The notes: a model not told the origin generated them from the sequence alone. A DNA stretch of 54,848 bases from Neomegalonema sp. (GCA_022760355.1 JALEGB010000126.1:1-54848); one strand, 5' to 3'; shown: positions 8,399 through 16,711, counted from the first letter of the stretch. Made by a program: numbers and translations.

Positions 8399-10456
8399 AT
8401 GGCTGACGGATTTGAGGAAAGCTCGCGTTCGCCGCGGCGTAGTTCGCGCTTTGCAGGCTTTCGCCGACTCCTCCGCGCTGATCGATCGCCCGATTCCGAA
8501 CAAATGAGCGATAAGACCGCGTCGTCGCCGGTTGGAGAGCCGCCTGTTTCTCAGCTGCCGGCGCCTGCGGAACTGCGCGGGGCCGGAGAAGTTGAGCGTC
8601 GCGACCCTATCGCTCCCGCCGTTCTGCGCGATGAGGGGGCGGCGCCGCCGACTGGAGGACGGCGCGGTGGCGGCAATGGCGGCGGCGACGGCGGCGGAAA
8701 TGGGCCCGATGACGGATCTTTGCCGCTTTACGGCGAAACGGAACCGCCCAGTCGCGCAAAACGAGCGATGCGCTGGTTCAAAAGCCCCAGTTTTCCGATT
8801 TTGGTATTTTTGGCGCTTTCCTGGACGTCAACAACATTTGGATTGGTTCGATTGGTCAGCGCCGATCGCGGGAGCGCGACAATTGGCGAAGCGCTCATCA
8901 TCGGCATCCTGGTTTTCGCCGCGACCGTCACAATGAAGCTGATGCTCGATTTGCTGCTCGCCTCGCGCTCAATTATCCGCGCTGGGCTCAGCTTAACGGG
9001 CTATGGCGTGCTCATGGCGCTGTCGGTCGGGTTTGGTTTCGCCTTTTATTGGGAGCTTTTGGAAGCCCGGCGGCAAAGTTTCGATGGCGCTCGGGTCGCG
9101 CTGAGCGAAACGACCCGAGAGCTCGAAAAAGGGCGCGCATCGCTGGCGCTGATCAGCGCGGGCATCAAGTCGCTCGCGGAGGAGAGCGCCGCAAAGTCTG
9201 CGCGTGAGGAAAAAGTCGGGTTCACCTGCGAAGCGGGCGTCGGTCCCGGCCCAGGCCCGCGCCGCGAATTCCGCCGGTTGGAAGCAGCCAAATTCAGCGC
9301 CGCGGCGACGGATGTGGGCACGCGGATTGCGGATGAAGAGACAAAAATCGACCAGCTGGCGAAGCGTCTAGATGCGCTGAATGCGGTCGCCCGCAAGGGA
9401 TCAGCCGGGGACGCGGAGCAAAAAGCCGAGTTTGCGCGGATCAACGCCGCCTTTGCGCGGTTTGAAGCCGATTTCAACACGTTCTTGACCGCGGGACCGC
9501 TGGCGAAGCTCGCAACCTCGTACCGCAAGGATGCTGCGGCCTATCGCGACCCAACCTTTCAGCGCACTGGGCCGGACGCCAAAGGGCGCATCTCCACCTT
9601 CACTTGCTCCGACCTGGTGCTGGCTGCGCGGCTGGATCGGATGGCGGGGATCATCGAAGGGGTGAAGCCGGTCTCGTTCAAAACCGTTCGGGTCATCGAG
9701 GGGGCGGATGCGACGACCGAAGCCTTTCAGCGCCTCACGACCTCTACCGCCACGGCGCTTTTCTTTTGGCGTTGGGGCGAAGACGAGGGCGGCGGCGCGC
9801 CAACGAAAGGGCCTGGCGGAGCAGGGCCAAGCGGAGAAGGGCCCGGCGGCGCGCCTGCAACGGCGAAAGAAAAGCTCCTGGCTGCGGCGTCGCCCAAGGC
9901 GCCGACCGGGCTGCAACGGCGCGATTTGGTGCCTTTATTCACCGCTGGCGTGGTTGATCTCATGATCCTCGTCTTGACGTTGATCGAAGGGCGTGGGAGC
10001 CGCATGACGCTGCTGCATGAAAGCATGGACCGGGCGGCGCGCGCGCCAATGCGGTTGCGGGACTATGTTGATCTAAGCCGCCAGATTTCCGGCGATCCGG
10101 TGTTTGAGTTGTTTGCGAATTACCGGGTTAGCGTGATGGGCCGATATTATATCGCGGCGCCGACCTCGGTGGCGGCGGATCCAGCCAGCCAAGCGCAAGA
10201 CCGGGCGATCTCCAACCTACTCTGGGCTTTGCGCGCCAAAGGGTTAGCGAAGCGCGTTTTCCCGATGGTCCTGCTCTCCAACGAAAAGATCGCCGATCAG
10301 TTGACGCGATTGGGGAGTCCCGCCGGGGGGCGTGAGAGCTATGAGCTTTGGCGCCTGGATGACGGTTTTTGGGACGAGGCGGTCGATGGTCTGTACAGCG
10401 ATGCGCGCCGCTCGACGGGCGCTCAGCGGCGCGTCTCTGAGGTGGAGAAGGTATAG
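8399..10456 (+). CDS. Large Gly-rich, four-segment membrane protein of unknown function
   Basis: A 685-residue protein I cannot assign. Residues 1-125 are a disordered Pro/Gly-rich cytoplasmic head (GGRRGGGNGGGDGGGNG near 87-102). Three membrane segments follow at about 131-151, 163-187 and 194-218, then a long alpha-helical, probably coiled-coil region (about 222-360) containing only a few cysteines. A Gly/Pro linker (about 462-488) precedes a fourth membrane segment (about 510-530). The C-terminal ~150 residues look globular (DYVDLSRQISGDPVFELF, then YELWRLDDGFWDEAVDGLY). GGAG sits 7 bases before the ATG. It is transcribed alone and converges on the DUF6455 gene. Confidence 0.75.
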   Translation: MADGFEESSRSPRRSSRFAGFRRLLRADRSPDSEQMSDKTASSPVGEPPVSQLPAPAELRGAGEVERRDPIAPAVLRDEGAAPPTGGRRGGGNGGGDGGGNGPDDGSLPLYGETEPPSRAKRAMRWFKSPSFPILVFLALSWTSTTFGLVRLVSADRGSATIGEALIIGILVFAATVTMKLMLDLLLASRSIIRAGLSLTGYGVLMALSVGFGFAFYWELLEARRQSFDGARVALSETTRELEKGRASLALISAGIKSLAEESAAKSAREEKVGFTCEAGVGPGPGPRREFRRLEAAKFSAAATDVGTRIADEETKIDQLAKRLDALNAVARKGSAGDAEQKAEFARINAAFARFEADFNTFLTAGPLAKLATSYRKDAAAYRDPTFQRTGPDAKGRISTFTCSDLVLAARLDRMAGIIEGVKPVSFKTVRVIEGADATTEAFQRLTTSTATALFFWRWGEDEGGGAPTKGPGGAGPSGEGPGGAPATAKEKLLAAASPKAPTGLQRRDLVPLFTAGVVDLMILVLTLIEGRGSRMTLLHESMDRAARAPMRLRDYVDLSRQISGDPVFELFANYRVSVMGRYYIAAPTSVAADPASQAQDRAISNLLWALRAKGLAKRVFPMVLLSNEKIADQLTRLGSPAGGRESYELWRLDDGFWDEAVDGLYSDARRSTGAQRRVSEVEKV

Positions 10457-10471
10457 GCCCCGCGTTTCGGG

Positions 10472-10510
10472 CCGACCTCAGGCGCCCCCGCGCGTGCAGG
10501 TTGAGGTCGG
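10472..10510. terminator. Inverted repeat downstream of the 685-aa gene
   Basis: CCGACCTCA at 10472-10480 pairs perfectly with TGAGGTCGG at 10502-10510 across a 21-base GC-rich loop, 16 bases after the stop. There is no T-run. It lies between convergent genes and may stop transcription or protect the 3' end. Confidence 0.4.
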
Positions 10511-10651
10511 ACATGCGTGACGATCGCCGCGCGCAGCAACGCTGTTGAGGAGGGGCCGGCGCCAGGTCGCCCTGACGCTGGTCAGCCTTCCGACAGACGG
10601 CTTAGCGAAGGCGGCGCGACGCATAAGTGACGCCGGCGGTTCGGTGTGTGC

Positions 10652-10876
10652 TCAGCGGTTGCGGCAGTAGGAAGGGGCCGCGACGCGCTTACCCTCGGTC
10701 GCGTCCAGGAACTTCCGGCATTCATCGGTGCAGTCGCATTGGCTGCAGCGGATTAGGCTGGTGCGGTACTCGTTGGCGGACATCGCGCCAGCCTCGCCGT
10801 CATTTGAGATATCGACGCCGGTGCGTTGAAACATCTCTTGCATCAGGCCTTCGTGCTTCTTGAGTTTATCAAACAT
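10652..10876 (-). CDS. DUF6455 family small cysteine-rich protein
   Basis: This 74-residue protein starts MFDKLKKHEGLMQEMFQRTG and has a cysteine cluster RCSQCDCTDECRKFL (about 43-57) plus a C-terminal APSYCRN. That arrangement, with the PxYCRN ending, is what I recall for the DUF6455 family, common in Alphaproteobacteria. Five cysteines could bind a metal or an Fe-S cluster; this is inference. GGGGAGG lies just before the ATG at 10876 and decides the start over an upstream in-frame ATG at 10930. No function is known to me. Confidence 0.78.
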   Translation of the reverse strand: MFDKLKKHEGLMQEMFQRTGVDISNDGEAGAMSANEYRTSLIRCSQCDCTDECRKFLDATEGKRVAAPSYCRNR

Positions 10877-11034
10877 GTGACCTCCCCGATCCTTTTCGAT
10901 AGGCGGAACTGCCGAACCGTACAGTCGCATACTGTTCTGATCGGGGGGCGCGTGCGTTGACGCGGATCAAGCGAGCATGAATTCGTCTGACCACACATCG
11001 CTGCGGGCGCCGGGCCCGCTTGCGGTTCGACCCT

Positions 11035-11138
11035 GGAGCATTTTCGAAACAATTTCGGTCATGAAAATGCTCTCTCTCTTTGAGGGGTCGCGATTTGCGA
11101 GCCGTTAGACGGGTCCATCTAACTTCAAATCACTCTAG
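11035..11138. repeat. Two-hairpin intergenic repeat, copy 1
   Basis: The first hairpin pairs GAGCATTTTC with GAAAATGCTC around a 17-base loop. After a conserved TCTCTTTGAG/GTCGCGATTT block, a second hairpin pairs GTTAGA with TCTAAC. The element ends TTCAAATCACTCTAG. A second copy at 38611-38713 has nearly the same first half and end but a different second stem. The TAG stop of the adjacent minus-strand gene lies in the terminal CTAG. Confidence 0.8.
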
Positions 11139-11815
11139 CTGAGGGTGGAGATCTGATCTCGGACGTTCTTCGCCGACCTGGTTGCGCTCTCGCTGAGCTC
11201 TTTGATCTCAGTGGCGATGACTCCGAAGCCACGGCCCTTTTCGCCGGCGCGGGATGCTTCGACCGCCGCGTTGAGCGCGATCAGCCGGACCGAGAGGCTG
11301 ATCTTTTCGATTTGTTCGGCCGTTTCGTTGATGACGCCGAGCGCGCCGGCCTGTTTATCCTTGCGGGTCGCGATCACCGTATCCAGCGCGTTGCTTTCGC
11401 CTTGAATGATGGCGTTCAGCGAAGCCAGCAGCTCGCCGGCGACAAAAGCGGCGAAGGCTGGCATCCCGTCCGGGGCTCCCTGCGGCGTGGCGTGCAATTC
11501 GGCCTTTATCGCCTCTGCGCGGGTGAGGAACTGATCCAGGCGTTGCATATGTTCGGCGGCGAGCGCGTCGCACTGTGCGAGCGCATCGTTGCCGCCACGC
11601 TTGGCGGCGGCAGTTTTTTCGGCGTTGAGACGGGCGGTAATCTGCGCAAATTCAGCAATGGCGTTTTGGAATTGCGTCATGGCGGCGGCGGTGGTTCCGT
11701 AATCGCCCGCCGCCAGCAGAGCGAACATAACGGCGCGGTGGGAGAGCATGCGAAGCTTCCCGGTCTGATTGATCAGTAGACCGAGCTCGCTCTCTGCGGA
11801 CGCTTTGCTATCCAT
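11135..11815 (-). CDS. Short soluble chemoreceptor-like protein, truncated signalling domain
   Basis: The 226-residue product has no membrane segment. Its N-terminal part (LLINQTGKLRMLSHRAVMFA, about 13-32, then a helical bundle) resembles the PilJ-type chemotaxis-transducer N-terminal domain. The C-terminal part is only the tip of an MCP hairpin: [20 protein letters not shown], then GFGVIATEIKELSESATRSA. The chain stops soon after the tip at STLS, so the descending methylation helix is missing. The TAG stop is formed by the edge of the repeat at 11035-11138, which could have truncated a longer receptor; alternatively this short form is natural. Coupling to CheW through the tip remains possible. 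Confidence 0.75.
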   Translation of the reverse strand: MDSKASAESELGLLINQTGKLRMLSHRAVMFALLAAGDYGTTAAAMTQFQNAIAEFAQITARLNAEKTAAAKRGGNDALAQCDALAAEHMQRLDQFLTRAEAIKAELHATPQGAPDGMPAFAAFVAGELLASLNAIIQGESNALDTVIATRKDKQAGALGVINETAEQIEKISLSVRLIALNAAVEASRAGEKGRGFGVIATEIKELSESATRSAKNVRDQISTLS

Positions 11816-11955
11816 GACGTAACCATCCGAATCCTGAGTTTCGCACTCAAGCTAGCATGGCAGGCGTCAAATTTTGCCTAAAAATTCCGCTAGATAGCGC
11901 GTGGATGGCGATTAAATGGGCGGCCGGGGCTGCGGTGCTGAAATAATGATCTGAC

Positions 11956-12756
11956 CTAGAGATTTAGCTCGCATCCCACCGGCGTATGGTCGGACGGTTT
12001 TTCCCCACCGCGCACATCTTTCTCGATCCATGCCGCCTGCAGCAGATCGGCCGCTTGCGGGGTGAGCAGCATGTGATCAATGCCAATCCCATCATTCTTC
12101 CGCCACGCGCCGGCTTGATAGTCCCAGAAGCTGTAGGTCTCGGCGCCTGGGTTCAGAGTCCGATAGGCGTCCGTCAATCCAAGATTGACGATCCGGCGAT
12201 AGGCGGCGCGGGTCGCATCCATAAAAAGCGCGTCATCTCGCCAATCGTCGGGCCGGGCCGCGTCTTCCATTTGCGGGATGACGTTATAATCGCCGGCGAT
12301 CACGGCGGGAGTTTCCTCAGCGAGCAACTCGGCGACGCGCCGTTCAAGCCGCGCCATCCAACCAAGTTTATAGCGGTATTTCGCGCTCCATTCCCCATCC
12401 TCATCCAGGGGCGGATTGCCGTTGGGCAGATACAGGCAGCAAACGCGCACTGCGCCAGCGTCGCCGGATACCGTCGCCTCAATCCAACGGGCCTGCTCAT
12501 CCGCATCATCGCCAGGCAGGCCGCGAACAACATCTTCGATCGGTCGTTTGGACAGGATTGCGACGCCGTTGAAGCTTTTCTGTCCGTGGGTTTCGACATT
12601 GTAGCCGAGATCTTCGAAGGCGCTGCGCGGAAAGGTGGCGTCTTGCGATTTGATCTCTTGCAGCAGCGCTATGTCTGGGGCGCTGGATTGCAGCCAAGCC
12701 GTAACGGCCGGCAGGCGCGCTTTCACGCCGTTAATGTTAAATGTCGCAATGCGCAT
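11956..12756 (-). CDS. xthA: Exodeoxyribonuclease III
   Basis: A 266-residue exonuclease III/AP endonuclease that acts at abasic sites and 3' blocks in base-excision repair. The endonuclease/exonuclease/phosphatase fold is shown by MRIATFNINGVKARL at the N-terminus, LLQEIKSQDATFP (metal-binding Glu), the AGDYNVIP motif with its Asp and Asn, GIGIDHMLLT, and the terminal SDHTPVG with the catalytic His. GGAGG lies 13 bases before the ATG at 12756. It is an apparently complete single gene. The TAG stop is again in a CTCTAG context, but I see no repeat around it. Confidence 0.95.
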   Translation of the reverse strand: MRIATFNINGVKARLPAVTAWLQSSAPDIALLQEIKSQDATFPRSAFEDLGYNVETHGQKSFNGVAILSKRPIEDVVRGLPGDDADEQARWIEATVSGDAGAVRVCCLYLPNGNPPLDEDGEWSAKYRYKLGWMARLERRVAELLAEETPAVIAGDYNVIPQMEDAARPDDWRDDALFMDATRAAYRRIVNLGLTDAYRTLNPGAETYSFWDYQAGAWRKNDGIGIDHMLLTPQAADLLQAAWIEKDVRGGEKPSDHTPVGCELNL

Positions 12757-12870
12757 CAGCAGCTTCCTCCGCTCGAGAGGCGAGCCATCGCATGATCAGC
12801 GGGGGCGGGGCAAGCGGTGGCCGCCGCTCAAGCGTTCCGTTGCGGTCCGGGGCGGGGCTGGCGCCTGCCG

Positions 12871-12909
12871 GATTTCTGAGTTCGCACCCGCGGGCGCGAA
12901 CTCATATGG
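12871..12909. repeat. Two-armed palindromic copy of the intergenic repeat
   Basis: GAGTTCGCACCCG (12878-12890) and CGGGCGCGAACTC (12891-12903) form an inverted repeat with one mismatch, flanked by GGATTTCT and ATATGGCC remnants of the family's outer parts. It sits 21 bases beyond the coiled-coil gene's stop, so it may serve as its terminator. Confidence 0.75.
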
Positions 12910-12923
12910 CCATCGACCAAGCC

Positions 12924-13829
12924 TTAGCGCGCAGTGGCGATCCGCAGACGGCGCAGAGCGGTCTCGGCCATTGTCGCGCGTTTGCGCAGCGCATCGAGAT
13001 CTTCGAACAGCGCTTTGACCTTCTCGTTCGAGGCGGAGGGCGAGGCCAGAGCTGGAGCTGGAGCTGCGCTCGACTGAAGCGCGGCAAGCTGCGCTTTCAA
13101 CGCCGTAATTTCGGCTTTGCCGCTGCTGGTCCGGCGCGCCTCCCGCAGCCCTGCCTCGGCTTGCGCAAGGCGTTTTCGCAGCGACTCGGCGTCCTGCGAT
13201 AGCGCTTCGAGCCGCGCCTGATCGACGTCAACATGCGGCGCGGCCGGCGCAGGGGCGGTCGCCGCGGCTGCGCGGACCTCAGCGCGGACGCCGCGCAGCG
13301 CCGCTTCCGCTTGGCTCAGCCGTTCTCGAAGGCCGGCGGCGTCATCATAGGCGGCGCGCAGCAATGCTTCGGATACGCCTGCGTCGGCGGACGCCGGCGC
13401 CGCCGCCGGCTTGCGCGCTTCGGTGCGCGCCGTGCGGAGCGCCGCTTCCGCTTGGCCTAGTTTTTCACGTAGTCCGGCGGCATCCTCAATTGCTGCGCGC
13501 AGCTTGTCCTCATCGCCTCCGCTCGGCGCGGCCGAACGCGCCGCGCGCAATTCCGTCTCCGTGCGTGAGAGCTTCGCGCGCAGGGCCTCCGCATCAGCGC
13601 CCGCCTCGGCGACTTTCCCTGCCGCCTCATCCGCCGCACGTTTCGCCGCGGCTTCCGCTTGGCTGAGCTGCTCGCGCAGCGAAACGGCGTCGCGCTCCGC
13701 CCCCCGCAGCTTGCCCTCCACCGCTTCTTTTTCCGCGACGGCTTTGCGTGGATTGCGCAGCAGCGTCCCGATCGCGGCGCCGGCGATAAATGCGCCGCCC
13801 GCAACCATCCATTCGGACCCGTCAATCAT
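12924..13829 (-). CDS. Membrane-anchored coiled-coil protein with six internal repeats
   Basis: The protein (301 aa) has one N-terminal membrane segment (WMVAGGAFIAGAAIGTLL, 7-24), a short basic stop, and then an almost entirely helical Ala/Arg/Glu-rich body. A unit like LREKLGQAEAALRTAR recurs at about 51, 83, 120, 167, 217 and 281, separated by Ala/Pro-rich stretches, which suggests duplication of a heptad segment. It resembles no enzyme; the body probably extends in the cytoplasm or periplasm as a scaffold or tether. AGGAG precedes the ATG at 13829. The divergent Rieske operon begins 239 bases away. Function unknown. Confidence 0.7.
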   Translation of the reverse strand: MIDGSEWMVAGGAFIAGAAIGTLLRNPRKAVAEKEAVEGKLRGAERDAVSLREQLSQAEAAAKRAADEAAGKVAEAGADAEALRAKLSRTETELRAARSAAPSGGDEDKLRAAIEDAAGLREKLGQAEAALRTARTEARKPAAAPASADAGVSEALLRAAYDDAAGLRERLSQAEAALRGVRAEVRAAAATAPAPAAPHVDVDQARLEALSQDAESLRKRLAQAEAGLREARRTSSGKAEITALKAQLAALQSSAAPAPALASPSASNEKVKALFEDLDALRKRATMAETALRRLRIATAR

Positions 13830-14068
13830 GGTGAATCTCCTTCGCCCTGACCCAATTTTTCAGCATGGCTTTATCACCTCTGGGGCGCACGGCGAGGGGA
13901 GACTTCGTCGCGCACGCGCGCTCTATCGGCGTCAGGACGCGAATTCGTGAGGCGTGCGGACATCTTTTGATTTGGCGCAGCGGCTCCGCTTAGGAAAAGT
14001 AGGGAAGCAAAGGGAAGTTAAGGCGTCCGGCGCGAAGAATCGCCGCGTCGGCGCATGGGGAGGGGCCA

Positions 14069-14299
14069 TTGGCGGCGGCGTTCGTTTCAGCAGTCGAGAT
14101 TTACGTTTGGATCGGGATCGCAATCGCGGCCGCGTTTCTCAGCTTGGGGGTCGGGCGAATCGATCCTGCCGCCCGCGGCGCATATGCGTTTCGAATATTG
14201 GTGCTGCCCGGCGTCGTTGGGCTTTGGCCGCTGGTTCTTTGGCGCTGGGTGGCGCTGGAGCTGGCGCAGTGGAAAGCGACAAAGGGAGACGGAGCATGA
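14069..14299 (+). CDS. Small two-span membrane protein, first gene of the Rieske operon
   Basis: A 76-residue protein with two hydrophobic spans, VEIYVWIGIAIAAAFLSLGV (about 9-28) and YAFRILVLPGVVGLWPLVLW (about 39-58), joined by a short loop with an Arg-Asp pair. It starts at a TTG codon; GGGGAGGGG lies just upstream, and no ATG fits. Its TGA overlaps the ATG of the next gene (ATGA). The coupling implies a fixed partner, probably a small subunit of the membrane complex encoded downstream. I do not recognise a named family. Confidence 0.7.
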   Translation: MAAAFVSAVEIYVWIGIAIAAAFLSLGVGRIDPAARGAYAFRILVLPGVVGLWPLVLWRWVALELAQWKATKGDGA

Positions 14300-14463
14300 G
14301 ACGTGCGCATCGGCAGGCGCACCGCCTCGGGTGGATGGCGCTGGCGCTCAGCTTGCCGTTGATCCTGATTGCGGCCTTCCTCCTGAGTCAGGACCCAAAG
14401 GATTTACCGCCGAACGAACGGTTGGGGGCGCCGGGCGCGGCTTCTGAGGAGGGGACGAAATGA
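14296..14463 (+). CDS. Tiny single-span membrane protein in the Rieske operon
   Basis: The product has 55 residues: a basic start (RRAHRQAHRLG), one membrane span (WMALALSLPLILIAAFLL, about 13-30) and a polar Pro-rich tail. The ATG overlaps the stop of the previous gene, and its own TGA overlaps the next start, both as ATGA, with GGAG upstream. The double coupling is the main evidence that it is real. Topology would place the tail outside the cytoplasm. Role unknown; an assembly or accessory subunit is the natural guess. Confidence 0.68.
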   Translation: MRRAHRQAHRLGWMALALSLPLILIAAFLLSQDPKDLPPNERLGAPGAASEEGTK

Positions 14464-15527
14464 GTGTGCGCTATGAACCGGTGCTGTGGTGGCGCGCCAA
14501 ATGGGTCTATGACGCGGTGCTTATTCTCGCCGCCGGGCTGTATGTATATCTCTATATTCGGGTCGCGCCCGCCTATAGCGAGTTCACGCGGCCCGTCGAC
14601 ATCCAAATTCTCAGAATGCGGGCGACTGGAACCTGTGCGTTCCTGATGCTGACTGCAATTCTATGTATTGGGCCGTTGGCGCGACTTGATGCGCGTTTCC
14701 TGCCGCTGCTGTATAATCGCCGGCACTTTGGCGTGCTGACCTTCGCAATGGCTTTGGCGCATGCTTGGTTCGTTCTGGACTGGTATTTCAATTATAGCTC
14801 GACGCCAAAGCTGATCGGTTTGTTCACCGCCAATACCAGCTATGGCCAAGTTTTGGGCTTTCCGTTCGAGATATTCGGCGTATTTGCGTTGGCCGTCCTT
14901 TTTATTCTGGCTGCGACCAGTCATGATTTCTGGCTGTCTTTCCTCACCCCGCCGGTTTGGAAAGCGCTGCATATGCTGATCTACCCCGCTTATGCGTCGG
15001 TCGTGGCGCACATCGCCTTTGGCTATCTGCAAGATGTGGAAAACGGGGCCTTCGCGATTGTCGTCGTCGGCTGTGCGGCGACGGTGCTGACGCTTCATTT
15101 GATCACGGGCCTGCGCGAAGGCGCGAAAGACGCGCAGGGGGCCGCGGCGGACGAGTCCGGCTGGGTCGAGGTCGGCGCGCCGGGCGACATTCCGGAGAAC
15201 CGGGCGAAGATCGTGACCCTCGCGGGCGGTGAGAGGGTGGCCGTGTTCCGCTATGACGGCAAGGTGTCAGCCGTGACCAACGTCTGCGCGCACCAGAACG
15301 GGCCCTTGGGCGAGGGCAAGATCGTGGCGGGCTGCGTCACATGCCCGTGGCATGGTCATCAGTTTGATCCGGCCACAGGGCGCGCGCCGGCGCCATTCAC
15401 CGACAAGATCGCCACCTATCGCGTACGGCTGCTGGGCGGAATCGTCTTTGTGCATGAGCAGGCCAACGCGCCAGGAACCGCGGCGGAGCCGATCATTCTG
15501 ACCACCAGCGCTGCAGAGGGGGCTTAG
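14460..15527 (+). CDS. Ferric-reductase-like membrane protein fused to a Rieske [2Fe-2S] domain
   Basis: The 355-residue protein has six hydrophobic spans in residues ~15-225. Spans three and five carry His pairs (RRHFGVLTFAMALAHAWF; KALHMLIYPAYASVVAHIAF) placed as in ferric-reductase/YedZ-type di-heme proteins. The C-terminal ~115 residues are a Rieske-type domain: VCAHQNGPLG gives the first Cys-His pair and TCPWHGHQFDPATG the second. Such an arrangement could move electrons across or out of the membrane between heme and the Fe-S centre. ATGA coupling to the small gene before it and a 1-base gap to the next gene place it in a five-gene operon. Substrate and partner are unknown. Confidence 0.82.
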   Translation: MSVRYEPVLWWRAKWVYDAVLILAAGLYVYLYIRVAPAYSEFTRPVDIQILRMRATGTCAFLMLTAILCIGPLARLDARFLPLLYNRRHFGVLTFAMALAHAWFVLDWYFNYSSTPKLIGLFTANTSYGQVLGFPFEIFGVFALAVLFILAATSHDFWLSFLTPPVWKALHMLIYPAYASVVAHIAFGYLQDVENGAFAIVVVGCAATVLTLHLITGLREGAKDAQGAAADESGWVEVGAPGDIPENRAKIVTLAGGERVAVFRYDGKVSAVTNVCAHQNGPLGEGKIVAGCVTCPWHGHQFDPATGRAPAPFTDKIATYRVRLLGGIVFVHEQANAPGTAAEPIILTTSAAEGA

Positions 15528-15528
15528 T

Positions 15529-16245
15529 ATGAGCAGTGACAGCCGCAGATCGACATTTCTGTTCAGCGCCATCTCGGCAATGGGCCTGGTGCTCGGCTTT
15601 GTCGTCGCCGCGTTTGCGATTTCGTCGACACAGGATGATCCGGGACGCACGGGATTTCAGGGGGGCGTGAAATTGCGGGGGGTTATCTTAGCCGCCCCCT
15701 ATCCGCATCTGATGACGCCGCCCAGCGCCAAATATCCGCAGGGACGCGCGATCCCGTTGGCCAGCGCAAACGGCAAGCGCGGCGTGGGCGGGCAGGCGAA
15801 GCGGCTGAATGGTCAGATCGTGGAGCTGCGCGGGTTTATTGTTCGGCGCGGCGACGGCGAAATGATGCAGGTTACGCGACGTATTCGGCGCGCCAAAGAT
15901 CAAACGCCGTTCGCGATGACCAAACCAACACGGCTTGGGCGTTGGCGATTGTCGGGCGAAATTTGTGATGGGCAATGCGTGCTCGGGATTATGAAGCCGG
16001 GGCGCGGCTTGGCGCACAAGGCGTGCGCCAATTTCTGCATCGCTGGCGGTATTCCGCCGATGTTCGTGACGGAAAAACCCGTAGAGGGATCGCAGTTTAT
16101 GCTGCTGGGCGGGCCGGATGGCGGGCCGATGCCGGCGTCAATGTATGACAAGGTCGGGCCGTTCATCACGGTCGAGGGGCGGCTGGAGCGTCGCGGCAAT
16201 CTGCTGTTTTTCTTCATCGATCCCGCGAAGGCGGAGGTGCGCTGA
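15529..16245 (+). CDS. Membrane-anchored protein with a paired-cysteine motif, Rieske operon
   Basis: The 238-residue protein has one N-terminal span (FLFSAISAMGLVLGFVVAAF, about 10-29), so the rest is probably periplasmic. Its most conserved-looking stretch is GEICDGQCVLGIMKPG, then HKACANFCIAGGIPP (about 142-178), with four cysteines as two CxxxC pairs. Conserved Cys, His and Gly-Pro positions suggest binding of a metal or heme, or a disulfide. It begins two bases after the Rieske gene ends and overlaps the following gene by one base (TGATG). I have a vague memory of similar unnamed proteins beside Rieske/ferric-reductase genes; no function is known. Confidence 0.75.
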   Translation: MSSDSRRSTFLFSAISAMGLVLGFVVAAFAISSTQDDPGRTGFQGGVKLRGVILAAPYPHLMTPPSAKYPQGRAIPLASANGKRGVGGQAKRLNGQIVELRGFIVRRGDGEMMQVTRRIRRAKDQTPFAMTKPTRLGRWRLSGEICDGQCVLGIMKPGRGLAHKACANFCIAGGIPPMFVTEKPVEGSQFMLLGGPDGGPMPASMYDKVGPFITVEGRLERRGNLLFFFIDPAKAEVR

Positions 16246-16547
16246 TGGATGTGAAACGAGCCGTCATTGGCGTTGTCGGCGTCGCCTATGCAACCGCCTT
16301 GACCTATGGGCTGTATGTGGCGTGGAGTTTTTTCGAGTTGATCGTGCGCCGCGGCGGCTCCGTGCCGTGGAAGCGGCTGTTTGGCGACGTGAAGATTTCG
16401 GCGGAGTGGCGCAAATTTCGCCTGCCCGCCTGGATACTCGATCTGCACATCCCCATCGCTGTGATCCTCGGGGTGCTCGCCGTCACCGCAGCGGCGTGGA
16501 TTTGGCGGCGGACCCTGGGCCGCATCGATCCGTCGGCTGATCATTGA
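16245..16547 (+). CDS. Small two-span membrane protein, last gene of the Rieske operon
   Basis: A 100-residue protein with two spans: AVIGVVGVAYATALTYGLYV (about 6-25) and IPIAVILGVLAVTAAAWIWR (about 69-88). A basic loop between them carries Trp, Lys and Arg residues. The ATG overlaps the preceding TGA by one base. It ends the operon; a repeat with nested inverted arms begins 56 bases later. Its two-span shape echoes the first gene of the operon, although I see no clear sequence similarity. Confidence 0.72.
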   Translation: MDVKRAVIGVVGVAYATALTYGLYVAWSFFELIVRRGGSVPWKRLFGDVKISAEWRKFRLPAWILDLHIPIAVILGVLAVTAAAWIWRRTLGRIDPSADH

Positions 16548-16603
16548 AGTCAGCTGTGGCCGCCGCCCTGGCGTCGGGCGGCGGCGGATTGCTGTCGCCG
16601 GGC

Positions 16604-16711
16604 GTTAGAGCTTTCGCCGATCAAGTTGGATCGGCTCAAGGCTCTAACCCTTTGTTTTGTCGCGTGCTGTTCCCGCCAACCGGTATCCACTTGGTCGGCG
16701 CACGCTCTAGA
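16604..16711. repeat. Nested inverted repeat and CTAG-ended interspersed element
   Basis: GTTAGAGC (16604-16611) pairs with GCTCTAAC (16641-16648), and inside it GCCGATC pairs with GATCGGC. The element continues TTTGTTTTGTCGCGTG, then AACCGGTATCCACTTGG and TCGGCGCACGCTCTAG. The second half resembles the short interspersed repeats I know from many Hyphomicrobiales genomes (an AACCGGT...CCACTT core). The final CTAG provides the stop codon of the minus-strand gene at 16707. Confidence 0.72.

Noticed and set aside
8090-8503. Reading frames of about 90-112 residues on both strands in the gap before the 685-aa gene
   Set aside because: They lack ribosome sites, overlap each other, and have skewed Arg/Ala/Pro composition typical of chance frames in GC-rich DNA.
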